From NCBI GenBank assembly GCA_905250125.1, contig CAJNOL010000167.1, positions 124,001-188,000 on the forward strand: a stretch of DNA of 64,000 nt, given 5' to 3'. This document shows, piece by piece, positions 24,101 through 37,800 of the stretch; positions within the stretch are counted from its first letter, which is position 1, and the number at the start of each line of letters is the position of its first letter. The notes below the pieces were generated by a model that ran no database searches, was not told the DNA's origin, and saw only the letters and a list, made by a program, of their open reading frames with translations. Source of the DNA: Rotaria sordida (taxonomy: Eukaryota > Rotifera > Eurotatoria > Philodinida > Philodinidae). The position numbers and the translations under genes were made by a program.

Positions 24101-26770
24101 AAAAAAAAACAAACAAACAAATAGTATGGTATCATTAACATTATATTGGCTTCAGCGAATAAATTTCATCTTTTTTTTAAGATAAACAAGTTGAAATTAA
24201 CTTGAGATTGATAAATTATTCAGTATGAAATGCTTACGGGAGAAAGCTCTGAAGTGATAAATTGCTTTTGAAGCCTGGACTACATTCAATCAATGATGCC
24301 TAATGAGTAGGATAAATACTCTTGAGTGATTCAAGCTGCCAGATATTTGTTGCTGAGTATCAGATTTTTGTTCTACATGGCTTCAGTTTTCAATCAAAAT
24401 CATACCATTAAGTCTCCTCGAGATATGAGTTTTGGAAAATATTCTAATTTTGTTACAATAACAATGATAAAATGCCTGTATATTTTGAAAAAATCATATC
24501 TCGTTCAGATTTAGTCAAAAAAAACTTCTGAAATTTTTTCTAGTCTTTAATGTAAGCAGTTTCAGATCGAAATTTAAAAGTATAATTTTCTTCGCAAAAT
24601 GGCGCCCAACAGGACAACAATCTGATATCTCAGCAACAAGAAGACCTGGTAGTTTGAGCTATTCTAGGATATTTTAATAACTTGCACCAGGGTGTATCGA
24701 TTAAATATAGTTCTTTTGTTAGTGTTATGTGAAAATCTCATTAAAGCTTAGCGAGACAACTATATTGTTTTTTTTTGTAATAATTTGTAAACCACTCCCA
24801 TTGAAACCAATAATAATAATAATATTTCACAGTTGAATTCTTTTTGTTTTGTTTGTTATCATAAAAAAACAATAGTGAAACCATTCAATATAAACCGAAT
24901 GAATTAAATCTCAAAACTTTGTTTATTTTTTTTTCTTTTGATTATATACGATTGTCAATAATTAGATATAAATATTAAAAAATAAAATTATTTCTTTTAT
25001 TTTATTAGGAATTATCGAAAATAACAATGCCGATAGTATGGAATGAACCAATTTCATTTCTTCAACGTTTTGCAGAAAATGTTCTCTATTCCTATTTACT
25101 TGATCGAGCCGATGAATGTACCGATCCAATAATGAGAATGCAGGTATATTTATTTCTAAGATAAAATTTATCATATTTTATTTTAATAAATTTATTTTAT
25201 TAAAAAAAAAAGTATGTCGCAGCATTTGCTGTATCATCAATATCAAGTAATATTGATCGTTTATCAAAACCATTTAATCCATTACTTGGTGAAACATATG
25301 AATTTGTTCAGTTAGTTATAGAAAAAAAATGTCTTTTTTTTGAATTAAATAAAATCTATTATTTATCTTCTATTAGAGATGATTTACCATTTCGTTATAT
25401 GAGTGAACAAGTAAGTCATCATCCACCAGTTAGTGCATTTACATGTGAATCAAAAGATAATGGTGATCGATGGCGATTTTATGGTAGTATTTTACCTAAA
25501 GCAAAATTTTCTGTTAAAAATATGGAAGTTAATCCAAAAGGTTTATTAACACTTGAACTTAAACGGTAAATAAAAGCAAACATATATAAAGAAATTCATT
25601 ATGAAAATTCTTTTTGTTTTTCGACTTTTTTTTAGATATAACGAAATTTATACATGGGAAACTGTAACATGTACAATTCATAATATTGTTGTTGGACGAC
25701 TTTGGTTTGAATATGTAAGAATATATTTTGATTGAAAAGAAAAAAAACAACAACGAAATTTTTTTTCTTCTTTATTTAAATAAAGCATGGTACTATGGAA
25801 ATAATTAATCATTCAAATAAAATAAAAGCTATTTTAAATTTTAAACCATATTCATGGTCATCAAAAGAATTACATAAAGTTGAAGGTTATATTTATGATT
25901 CACAGTAAGATATTAGAACTTTTTTTTTTTTTGTTTATTTTAATTATAAAGATTAATGTGTATATATATATATATATGTATATGAATTTTGTTTTTGTAT
26001 TAGAAAACGTAAAGTACGTGGTTTATATGGTTATTGGACAGATTCATTATATTCAATTGATATTGATCGTTTTGAAATATTTTTAAAACAACAAAAAAAA
26101 GAAATAAAAAATTCATCGAAATATCCTCAACAACAACAAACAATGAATTCATCAACAGCAACTACTAATGATATTGATAATACAGATTTAGATGAAGAAT
26201 TACCTGAAGATGATCCATCACATGAACAACTTAATCTTCCACCAAATTCACTTACACTTTGGAGAATTATGCCAAAATTAGAATATGCATCACAAGTAAA
26301 AATATCTTTTATTTTCGTATAAATAAATTAAAAGAATATCTGTTGTTCTTTTTTTTTTTATAGTATTATAATTTCTCATTATTTACTATGGCACTTAATC
26401 AATGGACAGAAGAAGATAAAAAAACACGACCACCATTACCACCAACTGATTCACGATCTCGTCCAGATATTCGTAAAATGGAAGAAGGTGATATTGATTT
26501 AGCTGGACAAGAAAAAGATCGTCTTGAAGAGAAACAACGTGCTGCAAGACGAGCAATGGAAAAACGTCGAGAAGAATGGCAACCGAGGTATAAATCTTCT
26601 TTCATATATTATAACAATATTAAGAGCAATTTATGTTTTCTTTTTTTTTTTCTCTTAAATATATTAGATGGTTTCGTCTTATTAGACATCCAGTAACAGG
26701 ACAAGATGTATGGGTATCAAATGAAAGATATTGGCAACGAAATTGGGCCAATTGTCCAGATATCTACTAG
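21199..26770 (+). CDS. OSBPL2: ORP2-type oxysterol-binding-protein-related lipid transfer protein, complete
   Basis: Eleven exons: 21199-21241, 23062-23140, 23894-23969, 25009-25143, 25213-25310, 25377-25565, 25636-25714, 25786-25904, 26004-26295, 26364-26587, 26668-26770. Phases agree and the product is 478 residues, almost the length of human ORP2 (480), with no PH or ankyrin domain. The N-terminus reads SDDDFFDANDT, an FFAT-like motif (consensus EFFDAxE) that binds VAP proteins on the ER; human ORP2 has the equivalent near its own N-terminus. The lipid-binding ORD starts at TKLPVPMFDR and carries the family fingerprint EQVSHHPP (154-161), LGETYEF, KPFNPLL, and a C-terminal EEKQRAARR helix ending in NCPDIY. 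Known role: moving sterol and PI(4,5)P2 between membranes at contact sites. A Gln/Asn/Asp-rich insert in exon 9 is lineage-specific. Intron 1 (1.8 kb) splits the FFAT exon from the rest. A possible AATAAA lies at 26931. Which ORP1/ORP2 co-orthologue it is cannot be settled here. Confidence 0.94.
21636..21660. repeat. (TG)n microsatellite in ORP2 intron 1
   Basis: About ten uninterrupted TG units followed by TATATA. It lies inside the 1.8-kb first intron, which otherwise shows nothing recognisable. Confidence 0.9.
24325..24670. repeat. Inverted repeat (~60-bp arms) in ORP2 intron 3
   Basis: The left arm (about 24327-24385, with TTGTTGCTGAGTATCAGATT) pairs with the right arm (about 24595-24665, with AATCTGATATCTCAGCAACA). 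A second inner pair is CGAGATATGAGTTTT near 24420 with AATCATATCTCG near 24495. Just outside, at about 24252, is the motif AAGTGATAAATTGCTTTT, which also occurs at about 50597 and, with one change, at 55508 next to two other foldback elements. Confidence 0.8.
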
Positions 26771-28005
26771 TACCATTGATTTTTTTATTTTCTTTTTTTT
26801 TCGACGGTGCTTATTTATTATTCTTCAATTCGATTTCGTTACTTTATAGTCTCTTTCTTTTTTTATATTTGTGTCTATTTTTGTTTATGAGTATGATCTC
26901 AAATCATAAATAGGCGTCATTTATGGTGAAAATAAATTTTGCATAAATAATTGTTCATAATAGGAGGCTTAGCCTCGAACATTGACCAAAATCAGATTTC
27001 TAATAAGTATTATGAAGAGAAAAACAGAGAAACAAAAACAAACCTATGAATATAAACTCAGTAATGATATGTAAACAATATATGTTTTGCATTCTATAGT
27101 ATTCTTAACTGTAGGCTATAAATAGAGTTATATTCATAGATTCAATAAAATATTGATGTTGTCTTTCATCATACATTCGAACGAAAAACAAGAAGACTCC
27201 TATTGTTTAAATCTATTATTATTCTATTAACGATGTTTCATTAAAGATGAAAAAAAACAATGTAAATAGATAAATATTGTCCTTTAAAAGGGTAACATAT
27301 GTGGTTATTTTAAACTGATATATATATGTGTGCTTTTGTTATGTTATGTAAGATATATAAACAAAAAAGATATCTGAAATTCTATAAATAAACGAATATT
27401 TATTCATTCATAGATATATAACTAGGTTAAAAAATGTATCAAGATCGGTTTTTGTTCCGATAAGTTCTTCTTTTTTAAGAAATATTTATTTTAGAAAAAC
27501 AGTATTTTATATCACCTGGAGATGTGGATATGAAGGTTTTCTCTTCATCTACGTTCTCTATTGGTCTATTTAGAAGTAATACGTAGTTTTGTATATTATT
27601 TATTACTGTTGGCTTTAAATAACATCAAAGTAATTATGGTTTCTTTTTTTTATTAATGTGAAATCATATATTCTAATAATATACTATTATAACTAGTGTA
27701 TTATGTGATTTCAATTACGAATATGGATATGAAAATAACCATTAAAGAAAAAAAGATTAAGGAAATAAGTAATCGGATATGTAGGTAAAACCGTACGACA
27801 GTTTATATTTCACACATCATTGACGTGTTATAAATATAGGAGTCTTCAAATATGCACTCATTTGTAAGTAATATATTAATTAATCTTGAGAAATATTTTT
27901 TGGTTTTTTTTTTATTCTAATGAAAAAGAAAAGAAAAATTTTGTTTAAACTTAACTCATAAAAAATAACTTGAATAAAATAAGAAACAAAGAAAATAAAA
28001 AATGC
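26771..28005. other. Convergent 3' spacer between ORP2 and the membrane-protein gene
   Basis: No gene seen. A possible polyadenylation signal for the plus-strand gene is AATAAA at 26931. For the minus-strand gene, the complement TTTATT lies at 27911. A short imperfect palindrome (TGAAATCATATA ... TATGTGATTTCA) spans about 27659-27712. Confidence 0.55.
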
Positions 28006-29334
28006 TTAAAAATCAAGCCATATTTGATCATTAGTTGAATGAAATGTTTGCATATGTGTCTCATTAGCTATCCAAATTGTACCATGTTGATCAAGAAATT
28101 CAAATTTTATAGGTTGTATAATATCTGTAAAAAATTGTGCAAGTATATCACCATTTAAATCTTTAATTTCAATCATTGAATTAGCATATAATGAATAATA
28201 ACGATGAAATGGATCAAATAAAACAGATAAATATGGTTTAATTGATTGAAAATTATGTCGCACATTTGTCCAACCTTCTTGTCTTTGAATTGAAATTTTT
28301 GAAGAATCTTGCCATAAAACAAGAATATCATTACAAGCAACACCAAGAAAATATGGTGGAACCATTGATGAACTTGGACATGTATGAATTGGACCCTGTA
28401 TTATTGAACCATTATCATATAAAGATGACATACGACACTATGCAAAAAAAAAATTAATTAAAACTTAATATATTTTTTTCTTTACAAAACTTTGGTTTTT
28501 TTATTTACTAAATGTGTTTGTGGATCTAATTGTGTATAAACAACATGTTGTCGTGTTGTATTTATTTCAATTTTTGTCCAACGTTCATTTAATATATAAT
28601 CATGATGTTGTTCATGTATAGTAATACCAGTTCGTCTATCGGGACTTAAAAATAAATACTCATTTGATTGTTTATCACTAAGTAAACGTTCAAGTTGATA
28701 ATTAAAATTATCCATCCATGTATATTGTAATAAATTATTTTTTATCCGATTATGAAAACGTTCAATAGGTTTAGCTTTTAATTCATTTTCAATCCAATTA
28801 CGTGTTACAATACGACAATGATTTGGATCAATTAAATTATAACACTTACAATGTAAATTATGTTGACATGACTTAAGACAGCGTGAATAATTTGGAATAC
28901 AATGAAATGGATTTGATAATGAATGAATAAATGTTGCTGGACATACACATGATGATATATTGGTTTTAACACATGGTAACCAAGTTTTTGTCTACAAAAA
29001 AAAAAGAAATAGATAATTATATAAGATTAAAAATTAGTATTCTTTTTTCTGTTTGACTTACATGACTATCAGATTTATATCCTAAAATTGCTTCAGTTTG
29101 TTCTAATTGTTGTTGATGACATGTATGTAATCGAGTAATACTAAGAATTAAAATTAGAGCACCAATAATAAGAAGTAAACTTAATAGAATAGGAAAAATT
29201 AATGATGTTAAACGAAATGAATAATGTTGATTTAGGAAATGAGATTTTATTAAATGATTATTATCACCATGATCATGATCGGCATATATTTGAAATTTTT
29301 TATTACTAATAGATATAGAAGTGTTTTGATCCAT
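28006..29334 (-). CDS. Single-pass type II membrane protein with Cys-rich ectodomain, family not recognised
   Basis: Three exons (29062-29334, 28509-28991, 28006-28437), all joined in phase 0, give 395 residues. The start MDQNTSISISNKKFQ is the first ATG of the open frame. A short polar N-terminus (1-41, with an Asp/His-rich patch) is followed by a hydrophobic segment at about 42-67 (FPILLSLLLIIGALILILS). There is no signal peptide, so type II orientation is likely. The ectodomain has a cluster of about ten cysteines between residues 98 and 150, including CVC and CKC pairs. It then has a 240-residue Trp/Tyr/Asp-rich part with short repeating hydrophobic strands (for example DILVLWQDSSKISI and YYSLYANSMIEIKDLNGD), which might form beta-propeller-like blades. 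I do not recognise the family and assign no function. It is convergent with ORP2 and divergent from the TRPC gene. Confidence 0.82.
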
Positions 29335-32300
29335 GTTTATAATATAAGAATTAAAAGTATGTTACATACAACGATAGAAAGAAAGAAAGTGAAATATGAA
29401 AGTATTCGATTTGATATAAATAAACAAAACGAGAGAACGATAGATTTTTTTTTCGAAAAATACCTCGAAAAGAAACTCGATCTATTATAATAAAATGAAA
29501 GAAAGAGAAAAGTTATGTAAATATATTATTTTCTTCGTCATTCGAATGCAATTGAAATCAATCGATATTTATATAATATATATGCAATGATCGAGATAAG
29601 AAAATGATTATTTACCAATACAAATCAATATCAAAACTAGGTACCATTTGAGTTTCATTTGACTGGAAATCTTCAAATATTGATTATCAACAAATAATCG
29701 TGTATGATCAGCTGTATTCACAGCTGTCAGAATGATGATTAATGTTTATTTGTTAAGCTTTCGAGAAAACTAAGTTTACAAAAATTTGTTTTTTTTTCTT
29801 TTCGATGACTTCCTGTAATAAATTGAAACATGCTTTTTTGAAGATCGAAAAAATAACGGATGTTATCGATTCAATCATGAAATTTTATCCTTGAATTTGA
29901 ACGAGTATTTTCTGACTTTCCGTTCTCATGATCATAGCAGTAGATAATTACAATCCTTTGATGCAGACATTGTAGAAAGTATTAAAAAGAAAAAAAAAAG
30001 AAAAAGAGAAAAACAAACTCGCAAAAGACTACAGAAATGTTATACTTCACACGGTAGTAGTTCTTTGTTTGGATAATTTATTGATAGTGATAAATGAGTT
30101 CATAAAATTTTCTTTATTATTATTATTACATATGAAATTTTTGATCGATCATTTATTATTGACTTCTAAAGAATCAACTAAAGTATGTTTATCTAAAGTA
30201 AGCAAGCTAAAAATATATTCAAGAAGATAGAAATGTAAGTACTGTCAGATAGATTTATATAGGAAATTTATCGAAAGACTAATGATGTCTAAAACAGATA
30301 ACTGTACAAAATCAAGATAATACTAGTTTGCTTACGTGTTATTATCAAAAGAACAGTCAATTAATATTCTAGTCATCATTTCTAAATGTTTATCAAGATT
30401 ATTTTCTACGTAGAAATATCAAATATTCCTTTCAGAATTGTTAGAAATATATTGTACGAAATTTAGCCTTGAAAAAAAAAACCAATAAAATTCTTTGTCT
30501 TTATTCAAACAATATTTCCAATCTATTTTGTTTTCTCTTTTTATAAATGTAGTCTAAGATAAAATATTCTTAATAATTAATCTATTTATAGTCTGCTCAT
30601 TTTTGTCTTTCCTTTGTTATGCTATGTCATACATTCTTCTATCTGTTTAACGTCGCATTGTAGGAAATCCTACTATACCTTTAATATCTTATCTATTGTG
30701 TGTTATCAGATATATATGTATGTGCCAAATTAAGTATTACATCACTGTACATTCCCGAAATGTTATAGATTATATTTGGATAGTAGAAATCATAATAAAT
30801 ATCGAATATTGTTATTTGTTTAGATTAAATATATCTCATAAGAAATTAATTAAAAAGAAAATTTTAGTTAAATTTTTTATTATTTTAAAAATTGAAAATA
30901 TCAAAATTCGAGTTCAATGTTATATATATCTTTTTATCTATATTATATTAATTGTTATATTTTTGATAGTATTTATTCTTTTTCTTTCATGATTGATACA
31001 AGACATTCTTTCTACATAACAAGAACCATAAGAAATGTTTTATAGACGACTAACAAATTCATAATCTATCTATATTGTTTTATATAACCAATGGGATGTT
31101 AAATAGATGCTAATCGAAACGCATCAATAATCATCACCATTATCACGACCATCTCTAAATAAGTCTTTTCATTCCGTATCAAAAAAATGTAACATATTAG
31201 CTTTAGTTTTTTTTCAATGGTGTTTCCATCTGTTTTGTCTCATTAATTCGTATAGATACAAATGGAGCTCGTCATCATATTTATAATATATATATATAAA
31301 TATACACATATAAGTGTATTTATTGGAATCGAAAAAAAACGGAAATAATATTGAAGAGAACACACATAAGAGAGAAAGTTAGAGAAATATATAAATAGCT
31401 ATATATTCCTGTTATTGCTAATCATTTACACGGAAACCAGAGATATCGGAAAGTAGTAAGTACGATGAATGAATTTTCTATTCATCTTATTTCTCCTATC
31501 AGCAATAGTAGTCAAGTATAGTATGCATATATGTAATAAGTGCTGCCGATCTGTTTATTCGAGTTTTCCGTTTTCTTCTCTTTTTATTTCTCTGTCTCTG
31601 TGTCTCTCTCTCTCTTCATCGAGCTGAGATCGATCTGGAGCGAACAACAACAAAAACAACTCCTCATCTGTATTAGCAATCGATGACACGTGTGCCTGCG
31701 TATGTATTATAATTCGAACTCAATTGATAATATTTCAAAGATGATATTTACTTCGCTCGAATGCTTTTTCTTTTTTTACCATGACATCAAGATTCAACAA
31801 ATCAATAATTTGATGTACTACTAGTTCTACTATTCTGACTACTGTTCTAATCAATATAAATGATGATTATGGTAAATGGCATTAATAAAGCTATAGGACC
31901 TTTGTTTTGCTGAGCAGCCGTCATTCTTTTTTTTTTATAATCCCTGTGGCGATTAGCTTGTCGTTGTAGTCTCATCGTCACTATATAGAAAACCGGAAGG
32001 AAACAGCAAAATGCCAAGCTTTCTCTGTTTTCTTTTCCTTCCATTTAAATCTTACAGCCTACGGGTGTCCTACGTCCACCATCAAACGATTACAGATGAG
32101 AATGACCAAGAAAATATAATCGATGCTTTTGCACACAAATACACGAAAGCTCCTTTTTTCTTCTCTCTCTCTCGTCTTCAGTTTTTTCTTGTTCTTCTTG
32201 TATTTGTCCCATCTGTGTCACATACATATACGTATATTTTCTTCGTATATGTTAATCATTTGACAGAGATACATGTTTGATTCCACATGCATGCACATAC

Positions 32301-34882
32301 AAATGACAGATACACTGGTATGATCGATAGTTCGTTAAGGTAGTTTTGAAATATAAATGACATCACTGAACAACGCCATCCATTCACATTTGTCTTTATT
32401 CTTTTCTTTCAATTATCCTGTTTTTTTGTCTTGAATGGCATCGATTAGTATATGTGTGAATGGGTATGTGCAGTCTCGTTGTTTCGAATGCACAATGAAG
32501 TCAACGCTCGTAAACGAGTTGTCTGAAGGAGCCATTCTGTCATGATGCATACACACACACATCCACTAGACACGACTGCACACTACTTTATGGTATTTTC
32601 TCGCGTCTGCGTTTTCTCTCTTCTTCTCATCTTTCTTGTTCTGCGACTTGGTAGTTATGAAAGCATTACATTAGTAAGACTAGCGATGATGATGACAACG
32701 ACGACAACTACTATTGAATAGTGACATTGTGTTTCTATCAAATCTTGTCTACTTCATCGAAGAAGAATTGTATGATATATTACATTATTTGTTAAGTTAG
32801 AATAGACTATCGACGTATGTATTTCTCTCTCTCTCTCTCTCTCTCTCATTTATACATCGGTATTTTTTTATCCGATTCATTGAGTATTATCTTTTGCGTT
32901 AAGTAATAATCTTTTTTCATGTCTCAATAGGCGAATTGAAGAAAAGAGAATTGATCGATCTTATTTTCATGTTGAGTTCTATAGTATTTCAAGGATGATT
33001 GAAATCTAGAAAAGAACGAAGAAAAATAAATGAGAAGTAAAGATTGTCTAGCATATTGCTTGAGTGTTCGTTCGTTGATGGTGTCTTTCTCTCTCTTTCT
33101 CGGTTTTTTTCTCCTATCTTTCTAATTAGTAACGAGATGCAGATTCGATCTTCTTGTATGCGCGACTGACTAAATATATCTGTCTGTTGTGCGAATGCAA
33201 ACAAGTCATATTATCTAGCTAGCAAAAAAAAGAAAAATAAGAAGAGAAAAAGACGGTATAAATATTCTGACTTAGATATAACGAATAAACATTGATCTCA
33301 ATGATAAAGATAGGATTGTCAATGTTTTATATTCTTAATAGCTTATGTCATTTCATGTTCACTTCTTCAGAAGAAAAACAAAAATAGTCTATCTAATCAT
33401 TTTTCGAAAATATTTTAAAGCATGCTGTTTTAGTATCATATAAGCAACAACTGTTGATATTTACATGACATACAGTTAATGCTACCGTCACTACCAATTG
33501 GTTGTAGCAAAAAAATATAGTCAGATGTGAAGAAAAACAAAGAATAAAGAAATTATTTTGTTTAGGATATAACGATCTCAGTGAAGAAGAAAATTGCACA
33601 CTATCATTAACAATTCCATTGTTTGTCATATGGTCTTTTGTATCCGTATACATTTTTCAGATTATTTAGTCTATTTCATTTTTTTAAATAGTATTAGTTC
33701 GTCAACGTCACACATTAAATCTATCGTCATCATCAACAACATTCCCTTGTGAAAAAACAGTGAGAGATGACAATTTCCGTTTTTTTTTGCCATTTCCTTT
33801 TCTTACCTTCATATTTCTTTACTTTTTTCTTTTTCTAGTAATCACTACCTATGTACTGTCTGATAGTTGACATGAAACTGAAAAAAATATGTAAAGGTTA
33901 TGATGATAGTAATGATAATAATAGCTCATTCTAGTTTTCTTTATATGTATGCATTCCCGATGAAATCTCTATTATCGTCTGTCGACATCTAATCATCACA
34001 CTACTCCTACTATACTACGAAAAAAAGTACTAGCACTATAAAACAGGATAAAGAGAAGAAGAAAAAAAAAAAACTAAAATGTTGCGAACGATTTATGCGC
34101 TTCTCGTCATCATCTTCACTATTGAGTGATGGGGTAAGATCGATCAAAGAAAATCAAGACGAATACATCGCCTACAAGCAACAAGCGAACGGTATCGGTA
34201 GCACTTGCTTTTTAGTTAGTGTGTCAGCGCCTATGGGAACTGTAGAATAAGAGAAAGACAGAGAGTGGGAGAAGAAGAAGATGATGAAAAGGAGAACGAA
34301 GAACACATAAAGAATTTCATTAGAACGACAAAAGCGTAAGATGCGCACTATGTGTAGGGTCGCAAGCGAGCATAAGGAAAGTCGTTGTGTTGTTCGCATG
34401 CTTACACGCGTTGATGATTATAGGGCGACGACGATCCGAAAACAAATCAAATGTAGCTATTATTTACAGCATTTCTATCGTTGAATTTCGCTCGTTCGTT
34501 TTAGACAGACTCACACATATAAGACACGCTGTCTTATGTTAGAAGAGAATCTTGACTAATACCACTCCTCTTTCTCAATTTCTATTCAGAATCATATAAA
34601 TAAGTTCTCTTAGTTTGTTTCCTTTTCTTCTTATTTTTTTTTGACTTCTTCTCTATTGTTCTCATTCTATTCAAGACAGAATATTATAAAGTCAAAACAC
34701 ATAAGAACTATAGAAAATTTTTTATTTTTATTTTTTTATTTTCGATTTCAATTCTTTTTTAGCATATTTAAATCTACATATGATCGTATAGTTCATAGAT
34801 ATTTTTTGTGCCTGTGTGTGCCTATTTTATTTTCATTTATTATTACTATTATTATTATAATATATTATTTGACAAAATTTAC
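29335..34882. other. 5.5-kb intergenic region upstream of the TRPC-like channel
   Basis: No coding region could be supported. The open frames are short, phased with T- or A-runs and lack recognisable domains. A (CT)n tract lies at 32824-32848. Between 31.5 and 34.5 kb the composition becomes less A-homopolymeric, with CT-rich tracts, many TCGA-containing hexamers and more CpG, which may mark a regulatory region or 5' untranslated exon(s) of the channel gene. This is inference only. Confidence 0.5.
32824..32848. repeat. (CT)n microsatellite
   Basis: About twelve uninterrupted CT units, 2 kb upstream of the channel start codon. Several shorter CT-rich tracts lie nearby, for example at about 31600 and 33085. 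Confidence 0.9.
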
Positions 34883-37800
34883 ATGTCGCGAGCTATACAA
34901 CGACTTATGAAAGATTATCGTAAAGCAGAACAGTTAGTGGGACGTTCATCTAATGAACCATTTGCTGATTTTGCTAATACTTCTTCGTTTACAACACAAA
35001 CATATGCACAACAAATGGCGCATTTAAGGCGAGATCCAGAATTATCACAAGATGAAAAAAAATATCTTGTTGCTGTTGAACGTAAGAGTGCAATTTTCTT
35101 ATGTTATTACATCGAGTAACACATTTTTTTTTTACGATGCGTAATCAAAGTGCTACTTAGTAGGAAAAAACATGTCAACCTTTCTTTTTTATCTCTCTCT
35201 TTTTCTATTTGCCTTCATCCTTTTCTTTTTAACAAAAAAAAAACAAGAGGAATCTATTCATTATTAATCATTAAAAGATAGACAAGCTCATAATTTTTTT
35301 TTCTTCTTTGTTTCCATCTATTTTGATCCGATATATGAAGACATTTAGATATGACAAAAAAAATTCTCAAATTTACTTCTTTATATATATTAAATCTACC
35401 ATTAATTAAAAAGAAAAGAAAAGAAAATGATGTTGTTAGACAAATCCTCCTTTTGAAATCCAAATGAATTAAATTTCCAAAAAAAGAAAATAAATGATAT
35501 ATAATTATATGATCGTAAATGGAAATTAAAATGAATTTTATATAGATAAAAATAGACTGTTTGCATTCAACTAGAATAAAATTATCACTTTTGTAATGTT
35601 CTCAAAATTTAATGTTTAATTTTAGTTATGATTTATTCAGTATAAATTCGGAAATGCCTTAAGGCAAGGAAATCTTATCCATGAAAATTATATTAGAAAG
35701 AAAGATGTTTATAGATGGAAAATCATCCGAAAATCAATGTTTAGAAAAGAAAAAGAAAAAAAGAAAAAAAGAAAAAAGATCAAATTGATAAATAGTTATT
35801 TTATTTGAAACAAAAAAAATTGACAGCAGCTGCTACAACATATGCTGCTAAAAATATAATTTTTTATTCTTGAATACTTTAAGCACAATGAAACGATTAT
35901 TGTTATATTTATTTGTATAGGTGGAGATATGGCAACAACTCGAAGATATCTTGATATGGCGTCAAAGACATCATCAACATTAGTTAATACTGACATGTCA
36001 ATTACACCAATCAACATTAATTGTTTAGACCCGTTAGGTCGTAGTGCACTGTTAATAGGTTTATATATCAAGAAAAAAAAAAAAAAATTTTTTTTTTGTT
36101 CTATTTTACATCTTTTTTTGTTTTTTTTTAATTAGCAATTGAATACGAAAATATTGAAATGATTGAATTATTACTTAATTATAATGTTGATACAGGTGAA
36201 GCATTACTTCATGCTATAGATGAAGAATTTGTTGAAGGTAAAATAAATAATCAAATAAATAAATATCTATATCTTTTTCTTCTTTTTATGAACTGTCTAT
36301 TTATTTGAATAGCTGTAGAACTTCTTCTTCAATATGAAGATCTTAAACAACAACAGCAACAACAACTAAAGAATAGCATTGATGAAGATAACAATAAAGT
36401 AAGTTGTCTTTATTTAAATAATAGGATATATCAGTTGCGCTTGTCTTTCGCATCTGTCATATGTTTTATACTAACAAAAAAAAATGACAACACAAACAAA
36501 TAGATCCATCTCTACTTAATTTACTTATAATATATTTGACATTGAAAGATATTATTAACAACTTATTAGATAGAATAAGATAAGATGTTTACGCATGTTA
36601 TGTATTCAAATACTTGACAATGTCCTAAAAGTCAATGTTAAAAACATGTCTTTCTTAAAAAACAATACGCTAATTATAGATATTAGTATATTGTCAATCA
36701 GATAAAATCAAAAAAATTATAATTGACTTAATAACAAAACAAAGAAATCTTTCTAGTTATGCAAAATATTCTTTATATAAGTCTATATTTTGACTTCTTC
36801 TTAAAAAAAACCAAAGATATTTTTTGTTTTATTCGAAACATAAAAACTATTTTATCAATAAATGAAAGAAAATGAATTCGATATTTGATCTACATTTGTA
36901 TATATATATACATATTTTTTTTTCTATATTCTATCCTAATATATAGTGTCTTAATAATAAAACGAATGAATTATTCACATTGGCCCAAGTCGCATTAGAC
37001 AAAGAAAAAACCGAACAGCAACAACAATCACACGATATTTCAACTAAAGTAAGATATAAGTTTTTATGTGTTTATTAGTTTTGTTTTGTAAATATCTATG
37101 TGTGTATTAAATAAACAAAACATCCTATACATATACGAAATATAGTTTAAAACGGCTTGGTCTTACTTTCGTTCATCAAAACCCGATGTATCATCAAAAC
37201 ATGGTGATGGTGATGAAATTATTACTACTACTACTACTACTCCGATTTATGAGGTGGGTTTTTGTGTTATTGCAATGAAATTCAACAAATACAACCTACC
37301 TTTTCTAAACCTTGTTTCAATCATATCTTATATTATAAATAGTTATTCACTGCTTGGAACGAAAAATTTCAAGCATAAATTTAGTTCAGAAATCATTTTC
37401 TTCATTGCATTTATTATATTTGTTTTTAAAGCATGTTAATCATTTCGATTTATTATTTAATTATACACATACAAACCTTATCCTTTGTTTTTTTTCTATA
37501 TCTTTTATCTTCCAATTTTTCTTCTTCTTCTTTTTTCGACTTCTTATTTTGTTTTTAGAATCCAAAATCTAAATGGTCATTTATCTTACAGGCAGTACGA
37601 AAAAAAGACCAATCGGTAGGCGTAATCGCCATATATACACTAAAAAAAAAAACCGCGAGAACAACTAAATTTCGTTATCTTTTCCTTTTCTACACTTTTG
37701 ACGTGCATGAATGGATTAAATTATCTTATAATTAACCGTTGTTACTGCTAAAACACATACACGCACACACACACATGCACACGCTCTTTACTCTTTTTAA

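Noticed and set aside
32011..32280. 89-codon frame with a hydrophobic segment upstream of the TRPC gene
   Set aside because: No splice partner, no recognisable motif, and composition like the surrounding CT-rich non-coding DNA.
34808..34882. In-frame upstream ATG extending the TRPC protein by 25 residues
   Set aside because: The extra sequence is encoded by a TTATTA-rich run giving a poly-Tyr/Ile stretch with no similarity to TRPC N-termini. The ATG at 34883 is preferred.
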